From contig JAWKVW010000005.1 of NCBI GenBank assembly GCA_041397845.1, positions 62,001 to 126,000 on the forward strand: a stretch of DNA of 64,000 bases. Direction: 5' to 3'. Numbering within the stretch: the first letter of the stretch is position 1; every line of letters begins with the position of its first letter. The position numbers were made by a program, and so were the translations under genes. The notes beneath the pieces were generated by a model. The model did not search any database. It worked only from the letters and a program-made list of their open reading frames with translations, and was not told where the DNA came from. Below are positions 29,676-36,986 of the stretch, piece after piece. This DNA comes from JAKPQE01 sp041397845 (GTDB taxonomy: Bacteria > Pseudomonadota > Alphaproteobacteria > Rhizobiales > JAKPQE01).

Positions 29676-30422
29676 TTACCAGCCCGGGCCGGCGCCCGGA
29701 AAATAGGTCGCGGCGCTCTCGTCAGCCGAACCGGCCTCGGCCACTCCGGCGTCGGCGTCGACGACGTCAGGACGCGGCAGGCCCAGCACCTCGGCGAGGT
29801 AGTCGCGAAGCTCGTCGAGATAGGCCGCCGTCACCAGCACAAGGCCGCCATAGAACGGCGTGCCGCAGCGACGGGAAACGCGCATGGCGAACTCGGGCAC
29901 CCAGCGCAGGGTATGCCGGTCGAGGAAGAGGGCCGCATCGGCGACCGCATGGGGTGCCTCTTGCTCGAATAGGTGCGCCAGAAAGGCAAGCTGGAGCACG
30001 ATGTTGTCCTCAGTCCGGCAGCTCCAGTTCTCGACCGCAAGCCCATAGTGGGCGTACCACTTGCGGATATCGAACATCGGCTCCTGGCGCTCAAGATGAT
30101 CCTTGTCGAGCCAGACGGATTCGTTCGGCGAAGCCTGGAAAGTATAGTTCAGATAGATGTCGGCATAGTCGGCAGCGAGGCGGTCGAGCGCGGCGGCGTC
30201 GACCGGATCGCCGAGATCGGCAATGCCGGCATCCAGCATCTGGAAGCCGTTCGTCGCCGCTTCGCTCGCAAGCTCGAGACCGAGCCAGTCGGCGGCCGGC
30301 ACGCTGGCGAGGCCGGCGACACGGCCGGCGTCGAGTTCGCGGTCCTGGAGCGCCGCCAGAAGACGCAAGTCGGTCGAGAGGATCTCGCGAATAACGGGAT
30401 CGATGCCCTGCCCTGCCGCCAT
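29676..30422 (-). CDS. TorD/DmsD-family molybdoenzyme chaperone
   Basis: A helical cytoplasmic protein of 248 residues that binds the Tat leader of a molybdoenzyme and holds it until the cofactor is inserted. Family features are YADIYLNYTFQASPNESVW, the conserved R-Q-E-P-M-F-D-I-R-K-W-Y segment and TEDNIVLQLAFLAHL. I chose the ATG at 30422, preceded by GGAAGG, over an upstream in-frame ATG at 30467. The client should be the Tat-dependent catalytic subunit encoded two genes upstream. An intergenic hairpin (CCCGGG arms, about 30460-30482) separates it from the ferredoxin gene without a U-run. Confidence 0.85.
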   Translation of the reverse strand: MAAGQGIDPVIREILSTDLRLLAALQDRELDAGRVAGLASVPAADWLGLELASEAATNGFQMLDAGIADLGDPVDAAALDRLAADYADIYLNYTFQASPNESVWLDKDHLERQEPMFDIRKWYAHYGLAVENWSCRTEDNIVLQLAFLAHLFEQEAPHAVADAALFLDRHTLRWVPEFAMRVSRRCGTPFYGGLVLVTAAYLDELRDYLAEVLGLPRPDVVDADAGVAEAGSADESAATYFPGAGPGW

Positions 30423-30509
30423 AGGTTTTCCTTCCTCAAGTCGTGCGGATGCCGCCCCCCGGGCCACCAGACCCGGGAAGCGGCAGGCTTTTGCCAGCGC
30501 CGGCCAGCG

Positions 30510-31175
30510 TTACTCCACGATCGCCTTGGAATGCGGCACGAACGCGATGGACGGATTGGTCAACTGCCAGTCCGCCATATTGCGCACCTGCCGGACGATC
30601 TTGTCGTGCGGACCGACTGCCTTGGTCTCGTAAGACCCGTCCCGGATCTTCTCGATCGGTCCGACGTCCAGCACGCGCATCATGCAGGCCATGACGCAAT
30701 ACGGCTTGCGACCGGCCTCCAGCTCATCGATGCACATGTTGCACTTCACGACCGTCTTGGTCTCGGGGTTGTACTGCGGCGCGCCGAACGGGCACGACGC
30801 CTCACAACGCCGGCAGCCGATGCACAGGGTCGAGTCGATGTCGACGACACCGTTGTCGGCGCGCTTGAAGATTGCCCCGGTCGGACAGGTCGGCAGACAG
30901 GCGGGTTCCGCGCAGTGGTTGCACGACATGTTGACCTTGTAGGCGAACACCTCCGGGAAGGTACCGCCCTCGATGTACTGGACGCGGCGGAACCGCGGCC
31001 CAGGAGGCAATCCGTTCTTGTCCTTGCAGGCGATTTCGCACGCGCGACAGCCGATGCAGTCGACGTTGTTGTGGACGAAACCCCACTGCTCCTCAGGCAC
31101 CACCGGCGTATAGGTCACACGCTTGCGGGCCTTCACGGCTTCCTTGACTTTGGCCTTGTCAAGTTCAGCGGCCAT
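30510..31175 (-). CDS. DmsB-like four-cluster ferredoxin subunit
   Basis: A 221-residue electron-transfer subunit with sixteen cysteines in four [4Fe-4S] motifs: CIGCRACEIACKDK, CNHCAEPACLPTCPTG, CIGCRRCEASCPFG and CNMCIDEL...YCVMACMM. The last half motif is followed by RVLDVGPIEKIR, which matches DmsB subunits of DMSO-reductase-type enzymes. The last motif has Met where Pro usually follows the final Cys. It has no signal peptide, so it would cross the membrane with the catalytic subunit via Tat. The ATG at 31175 has an AGAGGAG site; an earlier in-frame ATG at 31202 overlaps the catalytic gene and is less likely. It starts 23 bp after the catalytic subunit. Confidence 0.92.
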   Translation of the reverse strand: MAAELDKAKVKEAVKARKRVTYTPVVPEEQWGFVHNNVDCIGCRACEIACKDKNGLPPGPRFRRVQYIEGGTFPEVFAYKVNMSCNHCAEPACLPTCPTGAIFKRADNGVVDIDSTLCIGCRRCEASCPFGAPQYNPETKTVVKCNMCIDELEAGRKPYCVMACMMRVLDVGPIEKIRDGSYETKAVGPHDKIVRQVRNMADWQLTNPSIAFVPHSKAIVE

Positions 31176-31198
31176 GGTCGTAGCTCCTCTCCAGCCCG

Positions 31199-33759
31199 TC
31201 ACATATCCCGCCGGAAGACATGGCTGCGCGCGGTGGCGAGCTTGTCCCAGACGGGGCGATGATCGAGATCCGACTTCCTGATGTTGGCGAGGACGGTGTT
31301 GTAGGCGAAAGCACCGGCCGGGCTCGGTTCGTCGAGCGTCAGGAAGTCCGGGTTACCGGACCTGTCGACGCCGTTCTCGTCGAGATCCATCCAGGCGCCT
31401 TCGTGCAGCACCAGCACTCCGGGCATGCAACGTTCGGTGACGTATGCCGGCACGACCACCTTGCCGCGGTCGTTCCAGATTTCGCACATGTCACCGGTCT
31501 TGATGCCGATCTTGGCCGCATCGGAAGCGTTGATGGTGACTTCCTGTTCGTAGGTTTCACGCAGCCACGGGATGTTGTTGAAGATCGAGTGGGTGCGCCA
31601 GCGCGGATGCGGGCTGATCATGTGGAACGGGAAGTCCTTGGTCTTGGGACTGTTCAGCGACTCCACGGCTCGATCCACTTCGGGATGTAGGGGATCTCGT
31701 AGCCGTACTGGGTCTTGGTCCAGTCCGTGATGCCGGCAAGCTGACCGGAGAGGATCTCGATCTTGCCGGAGGCAGTCTGGAAGGGAACGCCCTTTTCGAT
31801 CTGGGCGCGGAAGGCGACATGAGGCTCGGGCAGCTTGAACTTGTAGATGCCGAGATTCTTGAACTCCTCCCAGGTGACATCGACGTGCGAGTGATGGGAC
31901 ATGCGGTCCCACCAGGCGACGAGATATTCCTCGTCGACGGCCGTGTTGTCGATGAAGTACTCCCGCGGGGCACGCGGGTTGTACTGCGGGCCGAAGCCGA
32001 GACGGTAGGCAAGCTCGGTGAAGATCTGGAAGTCGGTCTTCGATTCACCCATCGGCTCGATGACCTTCGGGCGGTGGATGTAGTAGTGGCCCTTGTACCA
32101 GGGCAGCGCCACGTCATGCCGCTCGAAATGGGTCGCCACGGGCAGGAGATAGTCCGCCCAGATGCCGGTCGGGGTGATCGTCGAGTCCATGCAGACGAAG
32201 AGGGATTCAGTGTCCCCTTCGGCCTCCAGCTTGCGGATCGCCTCGATTTCCTTGTTGATGTTGGTGAGCTGGTTGAACCAGTCCGACCCCTGCCAGAAAA
32301 TGCCGCGAATGTTCGGCACGACACCGTCGAGCTGGTCGTTGCGCGGCCACAGGCCGATTTCCTCGCGCTTCACGTTCGGATAGTTGAGCACCGCGTGGGC
32401 CCAGCGATCCGACTTGATGGAGGCGAACCAGACGTTGGAGAACTGGTCGTAGGGATAGGCCACCGCTTCGGAATGCCAGCCCTTGCCGACACCCTCGGCG
32501 CAGCCGCCGAGCACGCCGATATTGCCGGTGATGGCCTGCAGGCCGGCGGCCATGCGGTTGTACTGCTCGCCGTAAGCGTTGCGGCCCGGCGCCCAGGACG
32601 CCTTCAGCGCCGCAGGCTTGGTGGTCGCGTACATATGGGCGAGCTTCTTGATGTCGTCGGCCTTGACGCCGCAGACGCCTTCGGCCCACTCGGGGGTCTT
32701 GGGCGTGCCGTCATACTTGCCGAGGATATAGTCCTTCCAGTTTTCCTTGCCCTTGGCCCAGTCGGGCATGGTGCCTTCGTCAACGCCCTGCGTGAACTTG
32801 TTGATGAAGTCCTGGTCCTGCAGCTTGTTGGTGAAGATGTAATGGGCCATGCCGGCCATCATGGCGGCATCGGTGTTCGGGCGGATCGGAATCCACCAGG
32901 CGTCATAGGCCGATGCCGAGTCGGTGTACTGCGGATCGACCAGCACGAACTTGCAGCCGCGCTGCTTGGCAAGACGCATGTAGTAGAACGTGTTGCCGCC
33001 GTGGAACGTGTAGGCCGGGTTCCAACCCCACATGATGATGAGCTTGGAATGGGCGAACGCGTCGTCCTCGTTGCCGTCTTCGATGGTGCCGAAGGTCATG
33101 CGCGAGGAGAAGGTCGTGCCCTGATAGGACGGCACGGACCAGGACGAGGTGCGGCAGCCGAACATGCCGAGGAACCGGCCGAGCAGGCCCTCGATCTGGT
33201 CGGACTTGTGCAGAACGCCATACGACGCGCCGGCATAGGACTGGTCGACAAGCGCCTGCGGACCGTACTTGGTCTTGATGTAGACCATGCGCTCGGAAAT
33301 CTCGGTGAGCGCCTGATCCCAGGAAATGCGCTTGAACTTCGATTCACCGCGCTTGCCGACACGCTTCATCGGATAGAGCAGGCGTTCCGGCGAATAGAGG
33401 CGCGAGCGGTAGGAACGACCGCGCAGGCAGGCGCGCATCTGCGGCTCTTCCTCGGTGTCCTTGCCGAAAGCGCCGTCCTTCTGGTAGCGGCCGTCGTCGG
33501 TCGAAATTCGAACGATGACGTCGCCCTTCTTGTGGGCCACGAGCATGTGGCGGGAGCCGCAGTTGTGGGCGCAGCTCGTCGGCACGGTGACGAGGTCGTC
33601 ATCGCGCGGATAGGGTTCGTAGGCGAAAGCCTCGGCTTTCTGTTCAAAGCCCGGCAGCGGCACCAGACCGGCCGCGGCGCCGGCGGCGCTCGCCTTGAGG
33701 AAACTGCGCCGGTCAAGGGCGACTGCGCTCTTCACCCGGTGCTGAAGATCCTGTTTCAC
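31199..33759 (-). CDS. Tat-exported DmsA-like molybdopterin oxidoreductase (one frameshift)
   Basis: Catalytic subunit, about 850 residues, of a DMSO-reductase-family enzyme. The Tat leader has DRRSFLK at 16-22. The N-terminal cluster motif is Cys63-x3-Cys67-x3-His71...Cys111; DmsA has Cys at the His position. RACLRGRS, RLLYPMKRVGKRGE and ISWDQAL follow, then FGCRTSSWSVPSYQ, where Mo-ligand serines lie in DmsA. Near 31664 the frame breaks: one G is missing from what should read TGG GAG (WIEPWESLN), and the C-terminal dinucleotide-binding half (WRTHSIFNNIPWL, CMPGVLVLHEGAW, AFAYNTVL) follows in the next frame. The deletion sits in a G-run, so a read error is likely. Substrate unknown. Confidence 0.9.
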
Positions 33760-33782
33760 GGCAATTCTCCTTTATCCGGCGC

Positions 33783-34742
33783 TTACTTCTTGAGCTGATA
33801 GCGCGGATCGGATTCGGTCGGACGATCCTTGGCCCAGTCGGGCACTTCGGTGTCCATGCCTTCCCAGGCATGGCGCGGATACGGATAAGAGATCCGGTAC
33901 CACTGACGACCGCCGTGGCAGCCGTAGCAGACATCAGAGCCGCTCTTGGCCGCTTCCTCGATGGCGTCGGCCTTCAGGTAGTCGACCTGATGGCGGACGG
34001 TGCGGAACAGCTCGGCATGGCAGCTCAGGCAGCCATTGGGCTCTTCTGGGGTCTCAAGATCGGCCCGGAACTCGGGCCAGGGCGCCGTTCCCATGATCTC
34101 ATAGGGATAGGCACCGTGGCAGCGCAGGCAGGTCTCCGACGGATTGACCATCTTGCGCAGGGTGAACGGCGACTGGCCGTTGTTGGACGTCGCATCAGCG
34201 GCGGCGACGGTCACGTGCGGGCTTTCCTCGCGCGGGTCGTTGCCCTGATGGCAGAAGGTGCATTTCAGGTCCATGACCTGCTTTGCGTAATCGGACGTCA
34301 GATGACGCTGGTGAAAGGTCATCTGGTCACCGGCGTAGGTATCAAGCGTCTGATACCAGGCGAGCGACTGCGATGCCTCGACGCCAGCCTGCGATTTCGG
34401 CAGAACCTTGTCCGAGAGCACCTCTTCATGGCACGCCAGACACTGTTCGTTGGTCGCCGTATCGATCGCCGGCTTGAAATGGATCGGGTCCCAACGGGCC
34501 CGGTCGTAGCTCGGTGCGGCAGCCGGCGTGCCGGCTTCCTTCTTGGCTTCGGCCTTCTTGTCAGCGGCGGCGAGACGGATGACTTCCGTCGCGGCGTCCT
34601 TCGAAGAGGCGGCGGCGCCCTCCCCGCCGGCGGAGACGTTCATATCGAGGTGCTGGCTCGCAGCGTAGGCGCCCGCCGAAAGCGCCATAATCCCGCAAAT
34701 TGCCAGTACCGACGTAAGCTGTTTGTTCGATTTCATGGCCAT
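33783..34742 (-). CDS. Exported pentaheme cytochrome c
   Basis: A 319-residue periplasmic cytochrome with a signal peptide (VLAICGIMALSAGAYA) and a low-complexity Ala/Lys linker. Five CxxCH haem sites sit at residues 101 (CLACH), 161 (CTFCH), 205 (CLRCH), 238 (CLSCH) and 272 (CYGCH). Extra histidines (HFKP, HQRH, RHQVD, YPRHAW) could be distal ligands. The spacing resembles NrfB/NapB-like multihaem carriers, but I cannot place it in a named family. It ends 23 bp before the catalytic gene and probably exchanges electrons with it, in place of a membrane anchor. The start may be Met1 or the ATG two codons later (MKSNKQ). Confidence 0.88.
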   Translation of the reverse strand: MAMKSNKQLTSVLAICGIMALSAGAYAASQHLDMNVSAGGEGAAASSKDAATEVIRLAAADKKAEAKKEAGTPAAAPSYDRARWDPIHFKPAIDTATNEQCLACHEEVLSDKVLPKSQAGVEASQSLAWYQTLDTYAGDQMTFHQRHLTSDYAKQVMDLKCTFCHQGNDPREESPHVTVAAADATSNNGQSPFTLRKMVNPSETCLRCHGAYPYEIMGTAPWPEFRADLETPEEPNGCLSCHAELFRTVRHQVDYLKADAIEEAAKSGSDVCYGCHGGRQWYRISYPYPRHAWEGMDTEVPDWAKDRPTESDPRYQLKK

Positions 34743-34780
34743 CGGCCTTCTCGAGCGTTCCAGATGTCGGTGAAAATGAA

Positions 34781-34807
34781 GGGGCCAGCCGGCTGGCGGC
34801 CGGCCCC
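34781..34807 (-). terminator. Hairpin between the methionine-rich gene and the cytochrome gene
   Basis: A GGGGCC-A-GCCG / CGGC-C-GGCCCC stem lies 26 bp after the methionine-rich gene. On the minus strand it is followed by TTCATTTTC, a weak U-run. It may end most transcripts there and so set a high ratio of the repeat protein to the enzyme. Confidence 0.55.
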
Positions 34808-34832
34808 GGATTAAACGTCAAGGTTCGGCAGA

Positions 34833-36080
34833 TCAGTTGCCGGCCTGATAGGTCCACTGCGTGCAGGTCCAGTCGCTGGAGCCGGCCATGCCGCCCATGC
34901 CGGACATACCAGACATGCCGCCCATGCCGGACATACCGCCCATGCCGGACATACCGGACATGCCGCCCATGCCGGACATACCGGACATGCCACCCATGCC
35001 GGACATACCGCCCACATGCCGGACATACCGCCCATGCCAGACATACCGCCCATGCGGCGCCACCCATGCCGGACATACCGGACATGCCACCCATGCCGGA
35101 CATACCGCCCATGCCGCTCATGCCGGACATACCGCCCATGCCGGACATACCGCACATGCCGCCCATGCCGGACATACCGCCCATGCCGCTCATGCCGGAC
35201 ATACCGCCCATGCCGGACCCATGCCGCCCATGCCGGACATACCGCTCATACCGCCCATGCCGCCCATGCCGGACATACCGCCCATGCCGGACATACCGCC
35301 CATGCCGGACATGCCGCCCATGCCGGACATACCGCCCATACCGGACATACCGCCCATGCCGGACATACCGGACATGCCGCCCATGCCGCACATGCCGGAC
35401 ATACCGCCCATGCCGGACATACCGCCCATGCCGGACATACCGGACATACCGCCCATGCCGGACATACCGCTCATGCCGCCCATGCCGGACATACCGCCCA
35501 TGCCGGACATACCGCTCATGCCGCCCATGTCATTGCGATACGACCACTGAGTGCAGACCCAACCTGGCCGGTTCCGCCCATGCCCGACATACCGACATAC
35601 CGGACATGCCGCCCATGCCGGACATACCGGACATACCAGACATACCGCCCATGCCGGACATACCGCCCATGCCGGACATACCGGACATGCCGCCCATGCG
35701 GACATACCGGACATACCGCCCATGCCCGGACATACCGGATGCCGCTGCCGACATGCCGCCCATGCCAGACATGCCGCCCATACCGGACATACCGCCCATG
35801 CCGGACATACCGCTCATGCCGCCCATGCCAGACATGCCACCCATGCCGGACATACCGCTCATGCCGCCCATGCCGGACATACCGCTCATGCCGCCCATGC
35901 CGGACATACCGCTCATGCCGCCCATGCCGGACACCGCCCATGCCGGACACCGGACATGCCGCCCATACCAGACATACCGTCCATGCCGGACATGCCAGAC
36001 ATGCCCTGGGCCGCAACGGTTCCGGCGGTCGCCAGAGCAACAGCGGACGCCAGCGCGGCCATTTTCACCATCTTCAACAT
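34833..36080 (-). CDS. Exported methionine-rich repeat protein (GGMSGM units, frames broken by indels)
   Basis: An exported protein of about 400 residues. It starts at an ATG with a GGGGAG site and a clear signal peptide (MVKMAALASAVALATAGTVAA, cleaved before QGMSG). Nearly all the rest is tandem G-G-M-S-G-M or G-G-M-S-G-M-S-G-M, so about one residue in three is methionine. The only other content is the motif W-V-C-T-Q-W-S-Y in the middle (about 35530-35570) and W-T-C-T-Q-W-T-Y-Q-A-G-N at the C-terminus. This suggests two fused copies of one design. Several one- or two-base slips within the repeats move the frame; they may be read errors or real length variation. Metal binding or methionine oxidation are possible roles. 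Confidence 0.75.
34885..36000. repeat. Tandem repeat tract of 18- and 27-bp units
   Basis: The tract that encodes the methionine-rich protein. The plus-strand unit is built from CATGCCGCC and CATGCCGGACATACCG. It is interrupted once near 35525-35590 by the unique W-x-C-T-Q-W coding block. Irregular steps (for example CCACATGCC at 35010 and GACACCGCC at 35931) mark indels. Confidence 0.9.
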
Positions 36081-36276
36081 TGTGATTTGCTCCCCTTTCG
36101 ATCCATTTCGGCGTTTTCGACTGCACCGGGGCCCGAAACGCCGCAGCTCCTCTTGCCGGGAACCCCGCCGGCTGCCGCACGCTCCGATCTCTCGTCGGTT
36201 CCGCGCGAAACTTCAGACTTTCTGAAACGTTGCGCCCGCGACCTGTCGTGCCGCGGGCTGCCCGGACCTGTCGAGA

Positions 36277-36594
36277 TCAGGATTTGGCCTTGTGCCAGCC
36301 ACGGATGTCATAGGGGCCCGGCATGCCGGGCCGGGTGAACGGCGTGTACCATTCGCCCTGACGATCCAGGAAATTGAGCGACGGCGGATAGGGCGGCACA
36401 ACGCCGGTCAGGGCGTGTGCGTACCAGGCCTTGTCGTGCTCGACCTTCTCGATCACCGGCGCGCCAGCGGGACGCTGATCCGGAGTCGAACCAGCAACGA
36501 ACCCATCCTCGGCCGCCCCGGCGAGGCTCGCGCCCACCAGACCTGCACCGAAGACCGCCGCTGCGATCACAAGCTTCAATGTCGATTTCGTCAT
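36277..36594 (-). CDS. Small exported protein at the head of the molybdoenzyme cluster
   Basis: A 105-residue protein, with ribosome site GAGGGGATC before the ATG, and a signal peptide (LKLVIAAAVFGAGLVGAS, cleaved near AGAAED). The mature part of about 75 residues has no cysteine or haem motif. It has striking aromatic/proline runs: KAWYAHAL, VVPPYPPSLNFL, GEWYTPFTRPGMPGPYD and a C-terminal RGWHKAKS. I do not recognise the family. It is followed after 196 bp by the methionine-rich gene on the same strand and is probably the first gene of the cluster. A role as a periplasmic accessory or copper/haem ligand donor (its Met, His and Trp residues) is only a guess. Confidence 0.72.
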   Translation of the reverse strand: MTKSTLKLVIAAAVFGAGLVGASLAGAAEDGFVAGSTPDQRPAGAPVIEKVEHDKAWYAHALTGVVPPYPPSLNFLDRQGEWYTPFTRPGMPGPYDIRGWHKAKS

Positions 36595-36986
36595 GATCCC
36601 CTCGCCGTCGACAGAATTCGACCGCTGGACCCGGACTCATCACCCCGCCCGCCGGACGGCCGGATCAATGCGTTTTACATTCGCAGTCGACCGCGAAAGC
36701 ACGCCGGACTCAAGACAAATCCCTTCCTGCCAAACTGACATGACTTTCCGGCGAAGCGCGGCTCCCTCGTGGAAGCACAAGGCAAAAGGAGTCATGTCAA
36801 TTTGTCAGCCTCTGGCAAAAACGCCTATCTGAGACGTTCTGCCGCATGCAGAAAGTCCCGGAATTCCGGGAATTCCAGCCGTCCCGGGGCATGGCAGCGC
36901 GCACCATCGCCGGCAGCGGAGGGCTGTCGGCGACGGCAACAGGCGTGCGCGGAACGATTTTCAGCCTGAAGTCTTCGGCTGGCCGA
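36595..36986. other. Promoter region of the molybdoenzyme cluster
   Basis: 392 bp without a gene, between cckA and the first gene of the cluster. It contains the inverted repeat described at 36736-36799 and a perfect 14-bp palindrome CCCGGAATTCCGGG at 36857-36870 that is extended by a second GAATTCC. I searched both strands by eye for a GG-N10-GC sigma-54 core reading toward the cluster and found none. Confidence 0.6.
36736..36799. promoter_or_regulatory. Long-range inverted repeat TGACATGACT / AGTCATGTCA
   Basis: Two perfect 10-bp arms (36736-36745 and 36790-36799) are separated by 44 bp, 142-205 bp before the first gene. The spacing of about five helical turns suits two operator half-sites for an NtrC-type activator better than an RNA stem. 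The regulator at 24861 is the obvious candidate binder. Confidence 0.55.

Noticed and set aside
31819..33798. 659-codon open frame antisense to the molybdoenzyme
   Set aside because: It mirrors a well-conserved enzyme gene and has no recognisable domain or ribosome site.
34885..36000. CRISPR array
   Set aside because: The repeats are contiguous coding units without spacers of constant length, and no cas gene is present.
34861..36085. Plus-strand repetitive open frames (Met-Pro-Asp-Ile-Pro type) across the repeat tract
   Set aside because: They have no ribosome site or signal peptide and exist only because the repeat unit lacks stop codons on both strands. The minus-strand frame has a ribosome site, a signal peptide and a non-repeat C-terminus.
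36595..36760. Sigma-54 promoter for the molybdoenzyme cluster
   Set aside because: TTGGCAGGAAGGG on the minus strand looks like a -24 element, but no GC lies 10 bp downstream. The associated regulator also has a non-standard GAFTGA loop.
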